DNA of 64,000 nt. It comes from Branchiostoma belcheri. Lineage: Eukaryota > Chordata > Leptocardii > Amphioxiformes > Branchiostomatidae. The stretch covers positions 1,006,981-1,070,980 of the forward strand of contig NW_017802547.1 in assembly GCF_001625305.1 (NCBI RefSeq), in the 5' to 3' direction. Shown here piece by piece: positions 10,262-20,399 of the stretch. Position numbers and translations under genes: made by a program. The notes under the pieces are model-generated. The model saw only the letters and a list, made by a program, of their open reading frames with translations, made no database searches and was not told the origin of the DNA. Each line of letters starts with the position of its first letter. Position 1 is the stretch's first letter.

Positions 10262-10540
10262 TCTCCCGTGCTCTATTCAGAGCATAGGGGTGGTGCCCAT
10301 CTCCATTTCGTAGCCCTTGGGCGACACACAGTTGTGCAAGGCACTACAGCAGGGGGCTAGTCCGCTGGTAGTGCTGTGTGTTTGACCTTCCCACACTCTT
10401 TCTCATATGTGCTGAGTGCTAAGCAGAGAAAGAAGTGTGTACTATTTTTAAAGTCTTTGGTATGACCCGGCCGGGGTTTGAACTCACGACCTCCCGGTTA
10501 CAAAGCGAGCACTCTACCAATTGAGGTATGCTTGGGGAGA
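10262..10540 (-). mobile_element. tRNA-derived SINE, third head type
   Basis: Minus strand: tRNA-like head TACCTCAATTGGTAGAGTG (A box region) and GAGTTCAAACCCC (B box), then a body ending near GGTGCCCATCTCC read in reverse. The anticodon region reads as Thr-like (CTTTGTAACC). It lacks a plausible acceptor stem, so it is not a working tRNA gene. Confidence 0.7.
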
Positions 10541-10594
10541 GCCCTGACATATATGCTTGGAGATCACGGAAGTTTTTATTTTCCTCCCCCACCC

Positions 10595-10841
10595 TAGCCA
10601 CCGTATCAGGCTTATAGAACTGGGGGTTTGGGGGTCTTTGGCTGTTTTCTGATTAGCCTCCGTAGCAGGCTTATAGAACTGGGGGTTTGGTGGTCTTCGG
10701 CTGTTTTCTGATTAGCCCAGTTCTAAAAACGGGGGTAATTCAACCAGGCCGGCTATGTTGTCTATATGCAATCAGAAAATAGCACATAAAAGCTCCCGAA
10801 GACCCCCAAAACCCCCAGTTTTTGGCGTGCTGTGGAGACTA
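10595..10841. mobile_element. Foldback family C element with duplicated left unit
   Basis: The left terminal unit (CAGGCTTATAGAACTGGGGG ... TTTTCTGATTAGCC) is present twice in tandem before the rest of the element. The flanks show an imperfect duplication around ATCACGGAAG. Confidence 0.82.
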
Positions 10842-11099
10842 GGACATCACGGAAGCCACCCCCCCCCCCTCCCGGGTCGGGGTCTGTTCGCTCCGCTGAC
10901 GCTCCAGCAACCCGGTTGACACGTCATCCATCATGGCGGACACGGCTCACATTACCGCCGGCCGCCTTCTCGGGTTTCAGCAGGGCGGGGTAACCAGGGG
11001 CGACGGATCCGGATCACATGTTTGATCAAAAAGGACAGATGGGTGGATCTCTGGATCTCATGTTTGGTTAGAGACAGATCTGAAGATCAACTTCCGTGC

Positions 11100-12070
11100 C
11101 TTTAGAAATGCTACATTGTTTCCATTCTGCCCTAAATCAGCGCTGTAACAACTTCAAATCAGCGCTGTAACAACTTCAAATCAGCGCTGTAACAACTTCA
11201 AATCAGCGCTGTAACAACTTCAAATCAGCGCTGTAACAACTTCAAATCAGCGCTGTGACAACTTCAAATCAGCGCTGTGACAACTTCAAATCAGCACTGT
11301 GACAACCTCCACAGCTCGGTAACACCAATATAAATGCTAGTATATAAATGCTACATTGTTTCCATTTCGCCCTAAATCAGCATTGTAACAACTTCAATCA
11401 GCGCTATAACAACTTCCACACCACCAGAAATGCTACACTGTTTCCATTTCGCCCTAAATTAGCGCTGTAACAACTTAAAATCAAGTCCACAGCTCGCTTA
11501 CACAATGAGAAAAGCTACATTGTTTCCATTTGGCCCTAATTCCCCCCCTAAATCAGCGGTGTAACAACTCCACAGCTCGCTTACACAATGAGAAAGGCAA
11601 CATTGTTTCCATTTGGCCCTGTAACAGCTTCCCACACCGTTGAAAAGGCAACGTTGTTTCCATTTGGCCCTAAATCAGCGGTGTAACAACTTCAGGCCCA
11701 CACATAACTCGGTGATCATCACCCCCCCTGACACGGTTTGCCCGGGTGCAGCGGGGTCGGGTTAATTGATTGTGTTTTAATAAATCAGCGCTGTGACAAC
11801 TGAAATCAGCGCTGTGACAACTGAAATCAGCGCTGTGACAACTGAAATCAGCGCTGTGACAACTGAAATCAGCGCTGTAACAACTGAAACCTGTAACAAC
11901 TTCTACAGCTCGGTAACACCAATAGAATCGCTACATTGTTTCCATTTGGCCCTAACCCATCTCTGTAACAGCTTCCAGCCCATCCATAACGCGCTGATCA
12001 TCACCCCCCCCCCGACACGGTTTGCCCGGGTGCAGCGGGGTCGGGTTAATTGATTGTGTTTTAATAACCG
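11100..12070. repeat. Satellite block with 21-22-bp units (AAATCAGCGCTGTAACAAC)
   Basis: Seven to eight 22-bp copies at about 11137-11310 and five 21-bp copies at about 11785-11885, within longer diverged units containing GCTACATTGTTTCCATTT. The end module (GACACGGTTTGCCCGGGTGC to GTGTTTTAATAA) occurs twice, at about 11730-11785 and 12013-12066. Confidence 0.9.
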
Positions 12071-12150
12071 TGCAATAATTGATGTCCCATAATTACACGC
12101 CGATCGATTCCCGATGGCACGGCCGGGCCGCGTGTCAGCCCCGGAACCTA

Positions 12151-12728
12151 ATCACCTAGCCTCCACAGCACGCCAGAAACTGGGGGTTTTGTAGCCTGGG
12201 TTTTTTTGGGGTTTGGGGGGGTCTTTGGGAGCTTTTATGAACTGGGCTGATCGGGCCGGGTGTCAGCCGCGGAACCTAATCACCTAGCCTCCATAGCGCG
12301 CCAAAAACGGGGGGTTTTGTAGCCTGGGTTTTTTGGGGGTCTTTGGGAGCTTTTATGAACTGGGCTGATCGGGCCGCTTGTCAGCCGCGGAACCTAATCA
12401 CCTAGCCTCAACAGCACGCCAAAATCTGGGGGTTTTGGGGGTCTTCAGGGTCTTTGGGAGCTTTTATGTGCTATTTTCTGATTGTATGTAGACAACATAG
12501 CCTACCCTCCAAGCAGAGGTTTGGGTGAGGAAAAAATCCCAGTGCAAAAGAGAAAACCCCGATAAAAAAGCATGAAGACATGCCAAAAATAACCCCAAAC
12601 GCAAACCTCTGCTTGGAGAGTAAACATAGCCGACCTGAGTGAATTACCCCCGTTTTTTTGTATCAGAAAACAGCCGAAGACCGCCAAACCAAACCCCCAG
12701 TTTTATAAGCCTGCTACGGAGGCTAGGG
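12151..12728. mobile_element. Cluster of reversed foldback family C elements
   Basis: Three successive copies of the right terminal unit (CCTCCACAGCACGCCA...GGGAGCTTTTATG) at about 12157, 12285 and 12406, then a single left arm ending at 12722-12728. The cluster carries a family D insertion at 12503-12622. Confidence 0.8.
12503..12622. mobile_element. Foldback family D element nested in family C, 9-bp TSD
   Basis: 120 bp, starting TACCCTCCAAGCAGAGG and ending CCTCTGCTTGGAGAGTA. It interrupts the family C sequence and is flanked by AACATAGCC at 12494-12502 and 12623-12631. Only one AACATAGCC belongs to the host element's consensus, so this is a genuine 9-bp target duplication. Confidence 0.92.
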
Positions 12729-12739
12729 CCGGGCCGCGT

Positions 12740-13096
12740 GTCAGCCCGGAAAACCTAATCACCCTCCCGCCGCCTGGCTCCTGCTACACGGTACCTCATC
12801 CGCTCTCCGATCTATCAACCCTCATTACTGCCATCATCCATTTCTCCATCCCTCCTTCCCTCTATCTTTGTTGTATTGCGGGGAGAAGTTGGAGAAGAAA
12901 ATCGTAAAAGTCTTCCGCGGAAAGTTTCTCGGTTTTGGTTTCCGACAGGAGCGGACTTAATCATCGGCCGGTTTTTTTTTTCTGGAGAGCCCGATTAATC
13001 AGGAGAAACAGGTCGCCGCGCTTCTGACCCTTTCAAAAATTGAAAAGCGTAATATTCCGGCAGCCTCCGCCGCACTTATTATAACCAGGGAACGTT
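12740..13096. other. Unique sequence, possible regulatory block
   Basis: No repeat family of the window is present and no coding signal. It contains TTAATCATCGG and CGATTAATCAGG homeodomain-type cores. Function unknown. Confidence 0.25.
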
Positions 13097-13105
13097 CATA
13101 ACGCC

Positions 13106-13364
13106 TAGCCTCCGTAGCAGGCTTATAGAACTGGGGGTTTGGTGGTCTTCGGCTGTTTTCTGATTAGCCTCCGTAGCAGGCTTATAGAACTGGGGGTTTG
13201 GTGGTCTTCGGCTGTTTTCTGATTAGCCCAGTTCTAAAAAAACGGGGTAATTCAACCAGGCCGGCTATGTTCTCTATATGCAATCAGAAAATACCACATA
13301 AAAGATCCCAAAGACCATGAAGACCCCCCCCCCCAGTTTTTGGCATGCTATGGAATGGAGGCTA
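13106..13364. mobile_element. Foldback family C element, duplicated left unit, 9-bp TSD
   Basis: Left unit present twice (13106 and 13165). Flanks are CATAACGCC (13097-13105) and CATAACGCG (13365-13373), 8 of 9 identical. Confidence 0.9.
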
Positions 13365-13404
13365 CATAACGCGTGTTTTAGGCTTTTTATCTGGGTTTCT
13401 CTTT

Positions 13405-14075
13405 TTTGAACTGATGCACTCCTGTACCGTGTTGTGGACTTAAGAACTGATCACTTGTGGCTGTGCGTAACTGCCTTTTCTTACAGACAAGAGTACGTGC
13501 ACCAGTACTGTATCTGCACCATTAGTGAGTTGTTACATGTATCTATCTGTGGCGTTAGTGAGTTGTTACACTGATGCCCTTCTGTACCGCGCTGTGGACT
13601 GTAGAAGTGATCACCTGCGATAGCTGTGCGCGCCTGCCTTTTTTTCAGACGAGCGTACATGTACTAGTATGTATCTGTGCCGGTAGTCAGTTGTTACATG
13701 TATCTATCTGTGGCGTTAGTGAGTTGTTACACTGATGCACTCCTGTACCGCGCTGTGGACTTTAGAACTGATCATCCCCGGTGCAGTGGCTGTGCGTGCC
13801 TGCATGCCTTACGAGCTAGCGTACATGTAGTGTACCGGTAGTGAGTTGTTCCATGTATCTATCCCTGGCGTTAGTGAGTTGTTACACTGATGCCCTCCTG
13901 TATAACGTGTGGACTTTACAACTGATCACCCCCGGTGCAGTGGCTGTGCGCGCCTGCCTTGCTGTTCCAGACTAGCGTACATACACTAGTACAGTACCTA
14001 TCTGTGGCGTTAGTGAGTTGTTACACTGATGCCCTCCTGTATAACGTGTGGACTGTAGAAGTGATCACCCCCGGT
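13405..14075. repeat. Tandem repeat, unit about 130-165 bp
   Basis: Each unit holds ACTGATGC(A/C)CTCCTGTA, TGTGGACT, a GATCACC segment and TCTGTGGCGTTAGTGAGTTG. About four and a half units are seen. Inverted partial copies lie at about 14640-14790 and 16220-16350, on either side of the LINE. Confidence 0.88.
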
Positions 14076-14079
14076 GCAG

Positions 14080-14340
14080 TGGGAATTGGCGGATCCGGAG
14101 TAATCGGCAGGAGTTGCTCTTTTATGCCCCGAGAATGGAGTCAGCGAGCCGCCGGCGATATTACTCTTCTCGGGGCGACGGGCCCGGAAAATCACCCGGA
14201 CGGACGGCCGATTTATTTCCGGGGGTGTAATCGCCGGTGTGAGGCTCAGAGCGGCTGTTTACGATGTCTAATCTGTCCGACAGGTGCGGGTTCACGGTGT
14301 TAGCCTCCAACAGGCTTCTGTGCAGGGTAAATAATGGTAG
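14080..14340. other. Unique GC-rich segment, partly duplicated
   Basis: The piece CGCCGGTGTGAGGCTCAGAG to GATGTCTA at about 14231-14268 recurs at about 14530-14568, so the LINE 3' end between them sits inside a local direct duplication. Confidence 0.5.
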
Positions 14341-14529
14341 AAATCTGTATCTGCATCTGTATAGCCGGTATAACCGTCCTTCGGCGTAACACACCAGCTT
14401 CGCAGGCACGCGGCGCGGCGGCAGCTGGCTATATTACACCGATCGACTTGTTACACCTAACCCTTGGCACTGTTTAAAGCTATCTAATGACACTGCCCCT
14501 ATAGCTACTGTACTTGGTGACAGCGAGTT
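14341..14529 (-). mobile_element. Non-LTR retrotransposon 3' end (copy 2)
   Basis: Same family as 7255-7480: TATAGCCGGTATAAC, CAGCTTCGCAGGCACGCGGC, ACCGATCGACTTGTTACACC. Confidence 0.78.
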
Positions 14530-14566
14530 CGCCGGTGTGAGCCTCAGAGCGGCTGTTTACGATGTC

Positions 14567-14618
14567 TAGCCTCTACCAGGCTTCGGGAGGCGGCTGGAAA
14601 GAGTAGAAGAGTAGAAAA
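14567..14618. mobile_element. Foldback family A, left-arm fragment
   Basis: TAGCCTCTACCAGGCTTCGG to AAAGAGTAGAAGAG, truncated with no right arm. Confidence 0.78.
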
Positions 14619-14792
14619 TGGTACAGATACAGTACTGTTACACGTACGCTTGTCTGGAATACTAGTAGCAGTGGCGCACAGACACAAGTGATCAGTTGTC
14701 AGCGCGGTACAGGAGTGCATCAGTTTGTAGAATGTCCTTGGTTTAACAACTCACTAACGCCATACATAGATAGATAATATCGGTGTGTACAT

Positions 14793-15962
14793 GTGCTAGT
14801 ACTACTAGATGCTAAGGATCACGTACTTCACAACATGGACAAGGGTAACCTCGTGGGGGCAGTATTCCTGGATCTAAAAAAGGCTTTCGACACAGTACAC
14901 CACAGACTATTGCTAATGAAACTGTCATGGATAGGAATACAGGGTAAGGAGCTTCACTGGTTCTCAAACTACCTGTCAGACAGACAACAAATTGTTTCTC
15001 TGAATGGTATTCAATCAGATTACTTACCTGTTACACTGGGAGTGCCGCAGGGTTCCATATTGGGCCCTCTACTTTTCAATATATTCATAAATGACTTGCC
15101 TGAAGCTGTCACCACATGTAAGGTATGCCTATATGCGGACGACACAGCAATATTTTGTGCCAATAAGAATGCTAAACACATCGAGTCGACACTGAACGCT
15201 GAACTCACTGGTCTGGCCACCTGGTTCCAAACAAACCGCTTAACATTAAACATATCTAAGACTAAATGGATGCTTTTTGGTACGGCAAATAGGTTAAAAC
15301 ATACACCAACACTGGAACTCCAAATAGACCAGGAGATCATTGAACAGGTACTAACGTTTAAATACCTGGGTGTCAACCTCGACTGCCACTTAAACTTTAA
15401 CGAACATGTGGATAAAATGTGCAGTAAAGTATCTCAGAGAATTGGACTACTTGGTAGACTTAGACCCTGCCTCACTATCAATATTGCTGACAAGTTATAT
15501 AAAACAATGATTCTGCCTATACTCGACTACTGCGACATAGTGTGGGGGAGCTGTGGGGCCACTAAACTACAACAACTACAGATACTACAGAACAGAGCAG
15601 CTCGAGTGGTGCTTCAACGCAGACTACGTGACTGCAGCACTGAGAGCCTCCACCAGACACTGAACTGGAAGTACCTGGTCGATAGAAGATTTGAACACAC
15701 TTGTGTGATGGTATTTAAATGTTTGAATGGCCTGACTCCAACTTACCTATCTTCTACTTTCTGCCATAATTACCATCTTCATACTTATAACACAAGACAG
15801 ACTACTAAGCTACATTTACCTAATTACACTAGCACAGCAGGTCAGCGAACATTTGCTTACACAGGTACAAGTTCTTTCAACAAACTGCCGGCAGACATAA
15901 GACAGATCCCAACCCTGAAACGCTTCAAGGCAGCTGTTAAACAGACCTCTGACCTCCACTGA
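14793..15962 (+). CDS. Non-LTR retrotransposon reverse transcriptase (5'-truncated ORF, CR1/L2-like)
   Basis: 389 codons without a stop. Reverse-transcriptase blocks are in order: motif A FLDLKKAFD (residues 25-33), motif B GVPQGSILGPLLFNIFIND (83-101), catalytic YADD (114-117), then KTKWMLFG and FKYLGVNLD. A C-terminal region follows (YCDIVWGSCG, ILQNRAARVVL, FNKLPADIRQIPTLKRFK) typical of CR1/L2-type elements. The endonuclease and ORF1 are missing, so this is a 5'-truncated copy rather than a host gene; homology begins near codon 6 (DAKDHVL), and the annotated Met is simply the first in frame. The open frame and intact catalytic residues indicate a young copy. Clade is assigned by general resemblance only. 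Confidence 0.95.
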   Translation: MLVLLDAKDHVLHNMDKGNLVGAVFLDLKKAFDTVHHRLLLMKLSWIGIQGKELHWFSNYLSDRQQIVSLNGIQSDYLPVTLGVPQGSILGPLLFNIFINDLPEAVTTCKVCLYADDTAIFCANKNAKHIESTLNAELTGLATWFQTNRLTLNISKTKWMLFGTANRLKHTPTLELQIDQEIIEQVLTFKYLGVNLDCHLNFNEHVDKMCSKVSQRIGLLGRLRPCLTINIADKLYKTMILPILDYCDIVWGSCGATKLQQLQILQNRAARVVLQRRLRDCSTESLHQTLNWKYLVDRRFEHTCVMVFKCLNGLTPTYLSSTFCHNYHLHTYNTRQTTKLHLPNYTSTAGQRTFAYTGTSSFNKLPADIRQIPTLKRFKAAVKQTSDLH

Positions 15963-16222
15963 TTCAATGATTTGTATATTTTTGTTCAGTTGTTTATATG
16001 TTTATATATGTTAACTTTTCAGTTATACTGATTTTCAGTTATACTGATTTCTGTTAACTTTAATTTGTTACTTGATTGTATAATTTACTTTTATACAATT
16101 TGCTTTATGTTATGTTATATTTGTTTGTGACCCTGGGCCCTCTTGAAAATCAGCAATATTATGCTGTAGAGGCTACCCAGGTGTTTACAAGATGAAATAA
16201 ATAAATAAATAAATAAATAAGT
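15963..16222 (+). mobile_element. 3' UTR and (AAAT)n tail of the LINE
   Basis: AT-rich 3' UTR with CCCTGGGCCCTCTTGAAAA and GCTACCCAGGTGTTTAC, ending in ATGAAATAAATAAATAAATA. The tail marks the 3' end of the insertion. Confidence 0.88.
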
Positions 16223-16374
16223 ACAGACACATGTACAGACACAAGTGATCAGTTCTAAAGTCCACAACACGATACAGGAGGCATCAGTGTAACAACGCTA
16301 ACTAGCGCCATAGATAGATGCATGGAACAACTCACTAATGGTACAGATACAGTGCTGTAATACATGTAAAATGA

Positions 16375-17010
16375 GATATAAAAATCGGACGTTGTGCTAA
16401 TTCAGTACCAAGGACAGCCACCACTGGGCCCAAAATCTTATCATTTCTTCCATGTGTCAAGACATAACAACACACCAATTTCCATGATAATCTGCCCAAA
16501 GCTTCTTGAGTTATCGTGCTAAACCAAACCCAAACAAACATACATGCATCCAAACAAACCCTACCAAAAACACAACATTCTATGAGAACGTATTGAGGCT
16601 GAACAACGTCAGAAAGTAGATATTTGGGGGCTACATATTTGCTATCATATAAAACTGCATCCAAATGTACATACATACAAACAAACGCTACCAAAAATAC
16701 AACATTCTATGAGAAGGTATTGAGTATAAACAATGCCAGAAAGTATATATTTACGGGTTACATATTTGTTATGATATGATTTTATTATGCATAGCCATTT
16801 CCACATAGGAAGCAACTTGCTTCCAGGTTGTCAGATATAATTCTACGTCATCCAAAAGTGCATACATACATACAAACAAACGCTACCACAAATACAACAT
16901 TCTATGGGAGGCTAAACAACGTCAGAAAGTATACATTTGCTATCATATGACTTTATTATTCCTAGCCATTTCATAGCCACAGGAAGCAACTTGCTTCCAG
17001 GTTGTCAGAT
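16375..17010. repeat. Diverged tandem repeat containing an uninserted MITE target
   Basis: Units contain CTACCAAAAA(C/T)ACAACATTCTATGA followed by GGTATTGAG and (CATA)n-like stretches; about three units. The left part (GGACAGCCACCA ... TTATCGTGCTAAACC) is repeated at 18510-18960, where a family B element has inserted. Confidence 0.85.
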
Positions 17011-17029
17011 ATAGTTGCACGTCACTTAT

Positions 17030-17545
17030 AAGAAGCCAGATCTCATTTTTCTGGGCGAGTCTGTGAAACCTCCCCGAGCGCACCGGTGTCACGCGCGCAG
17101 AGATATTTATTTGGCCTGCTCATCTGCGGTGGCAAGTTTGTGTTTTTTTTACGGCTCGGCCCGAGAAGCAATTTTCTCCGGGAGTTCGCCTCGGTCACAT
17201 ATAACGGCAGATTACCGCCTGATTGTCGGCGGATTGGGGCTGAGATGTAACATTTAAATCGTCACTTTCAAACGGTACTTTGGCGGAAAATGACAGCTAA
17301 GAGCTCGGCGGATTGCGGGCATTAGCGAGCGGAATGAGCGCCCAGATTGAAACATATGTAACGCTTAGCGAAGTGGCAAACGACGCGTCGATTCCTCGCT
17401 AATATCGCGGGAATTACTCCGACCTTGCGAGCCCCGGAATCGCTACGCGGTGAAATCTGCGCCCGGTGACAGTAATTGTAACTGATCCGCAATTATCTCC
17501 GCGATTCTGTCGCCGTTACGGAGTGATAATTGGACTTCTGCAGGC
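17030..17545. other. Unique block, candidate conserved noncoding element
   Basis: About 500 bp without microsatellite or mobile-element sequence, many CG dinucleotides and several homeodomain-type cores (GTAATTGTAAC, GCAATTATC, GATAATTGG). No open frame with coding character. Confidence 0.3.
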
Positions 17546-18280
17546 CATCTCGAGCGGTTAGGTTTACAAATGTGCTCTCATCGCGCAGAGTGCGGTTAAA
17601 CCGAGCGGTTTGACACCCGGTACGGATAATCAGAGTGATTAAGGCGCGCGCAGAGGTCGTGTCGACAATCACGGGAAAAACTTTCTCTTAGTTACAGTCA
17701 TCAAACTCCAGCCTCGTTTCTTAACCTCTCAAGGAGCTATTTTTTTATTTATTCCAACATTTCATGACTAAACATGGCGACGGCACACTCAACACCGTGC
17801 ACTCATGTTAAAATATCAACTTATTCTATACCACCACCAACACAGGACAGGTACAAATGCAGTACAAATACAGTACAAATAAAGGACAGGACAATACTCG
17901 AGCGGTTAGGTTTACAAATGCGCTCTCATCGCGCAGAGTGCGGTTAAACCGAGCGGTTTGACACCCGGTACGGATAATCACTTCGGTACGGCGCGCGCAG
18001 AGGTCGTGTCGACAATCACGGGAAAAACTTCTCCTGCAGTCATCAAAACTCTTCAGCATCATTGCTTAACCTGTACCTTAAGTACTTCTCAGTACTACCT
18101 TCAGCACACTGAAGTAGCTATTTGTCCACCAATACTAGGAGCCTGGAGAAGGTCTACAGGAAAGATGGCTAGTGGGAAAACGGAAAAAGACAACACAGAG
18201 GGACAGAGAGACAATCACGGGAAAAACTTCTCTCACAGTCATCAAATCTCTTCCGCATCATTTCTTAACCTTTACCTTTA
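17546..18280. repeat. Local duplication (CTCGAGCGGTTAGG block)
   Basis: About 17550-17710 is repeated at 17897-18052. A third partial copy (GACAATCACGGGAAAAACTT) starts near 18210. Confidence 0.88.
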
Positions 18281-18373
18281 GTACACTGAAGTAGCTACTG
18301 ATTCCAGGGAAGCTTCGTCCTAGAATGCTTCCCAAATAGGTACAACCTTAAACGTGAACCAGTCAGAACTACC

Positions 18374-18427
18374 CTGAGGAAGGTGACAGACGGTCACCAA
18401 AACGTCGGCTGAATAAAAGACTTGGTT
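18374..18427 (+). ncRNA. Degenerate hammerhead-ribozyme-like motif
   Basis: CTGAGGA (18374-18380) fits the CUGANGA core. It is followed by a 6-bp hairpin GGTGAC/GTCACC with loop AGACG (18382-18398), then AAAA where GAAA is expected, then CGTC with a partial partner GAC at 18419-18421. Upstream CTACC can pair weakly with GGTTG at 18424-18428. G12 is A, so activity is unlikely. Hammerheads are known in Penelope-like elements; this may be a fossil of one. Confidence 0.35.
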
Positions 18428-18509
18428 GTGTAAAAAGAGCCTCTTTACTCAAACCTGATGAAACTATTCACGGAAATAACAGATGTTTTAGCAATGATGC
18501 ATGTTTTCA

Positions 18510-18960
18510 GTTTGAACGAGATCTAAACATCGGATGTTCTGCTAATTCAGTACCAAGGACAGCCACCATTGGGCCAAAAATCTTATCATTTCTTCCAATT
18601 GTCAAAACATAACAACACACCAAGTTTCATGATAATCCGCCCAAAGCTGCTTTGAGTTATCGTGCTAAACCACATCCAAACATACATACATAGCCTCTAC
18701 CAGGCACCGCGGATCGCTGGAAAAATAGTAGAAATTGGCCGAAATAAAGGAATAGTATACAAGAGAAGATCCAGGGCCATAGAAACTCTAATTTGCGCCC
18801 CACGGGTCAATTTCTACTATTTTTCCAGCGATCCGCGGTGCCTGGTAGAGGCTAATACATACATACATACATCCAAACAAACCCTACCAAAAACATAACA
18901 TTCTAGTGGAAGGTATTGAGGCTTAACAACGTCAAAATGTCACAATTTACGGGCGTGGTT
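18510..18960. repeat. Second copy of the 16375 repeat, interrupted by a MITE
   Basis: Matches 16390-16600 on both sides of the element at 18691-18854. Confidence 0.88.
18691..18854. mobile_element. Foldback family B element, 9-bp TSD with empty-site paralogue
   Basis: Starts TAGCCTCTACCAGGCACCGC, ends with its inverse; arms about 55 bp. Flanks are ATACATACA on both sides (18682-18690 and 18855-18863). Removing the element and one flank restores the spacing seen in the uninserted copy at about 16530-16560. Confidence 0.93.
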
Positions 18961-19039
18961 GTGTAAAAAGAGTCTCTTTACTTAACATCTGTTATTTCTT
19001 CATTTTTTTAAATCCAGGTCTCTTCTTATTGTGGTGGTG

Positions 19040-19190
19040 GATGAATATGTAAGCTTGTGACCGTTCGACCCTGCCTCGGGACCTCATGTACCCGGAGTTT
19101 GAATCCCGGCTGTTGTCGCTCACCCGACATGACATGCACGCTACTGGAAAGGGTCGCAGTCCTTAGGGTGGTAAGTTGTCTCCGCTGTTT
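19040..19190 (+). mobile_element. SINE-like fragment with B-box
   Basis: GGAGTTTGAATCCC resembles a tRNA B box and is followed by GTTGTCGCTCACCCGACATG. A related body piece is at about 60835-60920 (ATCATTCACCCGACATGTGC). The head is decayed. Confidence 0.45.
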
Positions 19191-19294
19191 ATTGTCACTT
19201 GTCAAAAGCAGAAGTTGACGTTCGAAGAGTTTAAAACATGCATGGAGTATGATATATCATGATCACATTGACAACACAGACACAAACAGGCATA

Positions 19295-19322
19295 CTCGGG
19301 CGCACACACAAACACACACACA

Positions 19323-19405
<83 letters not shown>

Positions 19406-19660
19406 TCTCTCTGTCCCTCTGTCTCTTTCTCCCTCACCCTCTCTCTCCCCATCTCTGTCCCTCTCTGTCCCTCTCTCTGTCCCTCTCTCTCCCTCTTTCA
19501 CACTCTCTCTCTCTCTCCCTCTCACCCTCTGTCTCTCACACTCACTCTCTCTCACACACTCTCAATCTCTCTCTCTCCCTCCCTCTCCCTCCCTCTCTCC
19601 CTCCCTCTCTCCCCTCTATCTTTCTATCTCTCTGTCTATCCGTCTGTCTCTCTCTCTTTC
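19295..19660. repeat. (CA)n then (CT)n microsatellite
   Basis: About 110 bp of CA repeat followed by about 250 bp of CT-rich repeat. Long open frames through it on both strands are low-complexity artefacts. Confidence 0.96.
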
Positions 19661-19919
19661 TCACGTGTCCCGTACAGAGAGAAAGAGAGAGAAAGAGTAC
19701 ATGTACGCACACACACACAGAGGCTCGCAGGGAAAGAGAGAGAAAGAGACAGAAAGAGTACATGTACACACAAACACACACACTGTCGTATGTACACCCG
19801 CGGCCCGTCCCGTGCGAATGTAGGCCGATATCCCGCGCTATTACGTGGGTGTCGCCGCGTCACCCCGGCTGATTGGAGTTGACCCCGTGTCTCCGCGCGA
19901 CTCGCACTAATCACAGCCC

Positions 19920-20045
19920 GATAACACAACCTGATGCTCGTAGCCTCGCACCCAGCCCTCTCAGGCTACCGATAACACAACCTGATGCTTATAGCCTCGC
20001 TCCAAGGCCGCTTAGGTTCCTCATAACATCGCCTGATGCTCGTGC
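19920..20045. repeat. Three short tandem units (ATAACACAACCTGATGCT)
   Basis: Units begin near 19920, 19970 and 20021 and carry diverged GTAGCCTCGC pieces. Confidence 0.7.
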
Positions 20046-20399
20046 TCCGCAAGCCAAGATCTGGGATTACTATTCGACCGCCACGGTTCATAGGCGAACG
20101 CATTTTTTTATTTCATTTTTTTCTTGATGGGGTCGGTTTCAATTACTTCCCCCACAGGACGACAATACTTAGACAAGGTCTAGCATGCCAGGAAAGGCCT
20201 ATGCTTATGGATATTTAAGCCGCATTGGTAGGACTTATAAGGGGATTATCCGAACATATCAAGGCTTAAATATCAGTAAGTCCATTTGCCTCACTTGTCC
20301 AATTTTCCATGTTTTCAGTAGCTTCAAACAAACAGCCTGTAGCCTCAGTCTTCCGAAGAAGCCTGTTGGAGACTACCAGCTCGGGCACTAATCGCTTCC

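Noticed and set aside
11137..11310. CRISPR-like regular repeats
   Set aside because: Contiguous 22-bp tandem repeat without spacers in animal DNA.
13935..14303. 122-codon plus-strand frame
   Set aside because: Starts in the tandem satellite and runs into unique DNA with no domain, splice support or codon bias.
18454..18479. Second hammerhead core CTGATGA ... GAAA
   Set aside because: The intervening AACTATTCACG forms no stem II.
19249..19882. Two overlapping 207-codon frames and antisense partners
   Set aside because: They are translations of (CA)n and (CT)n microsatellite with no domain.
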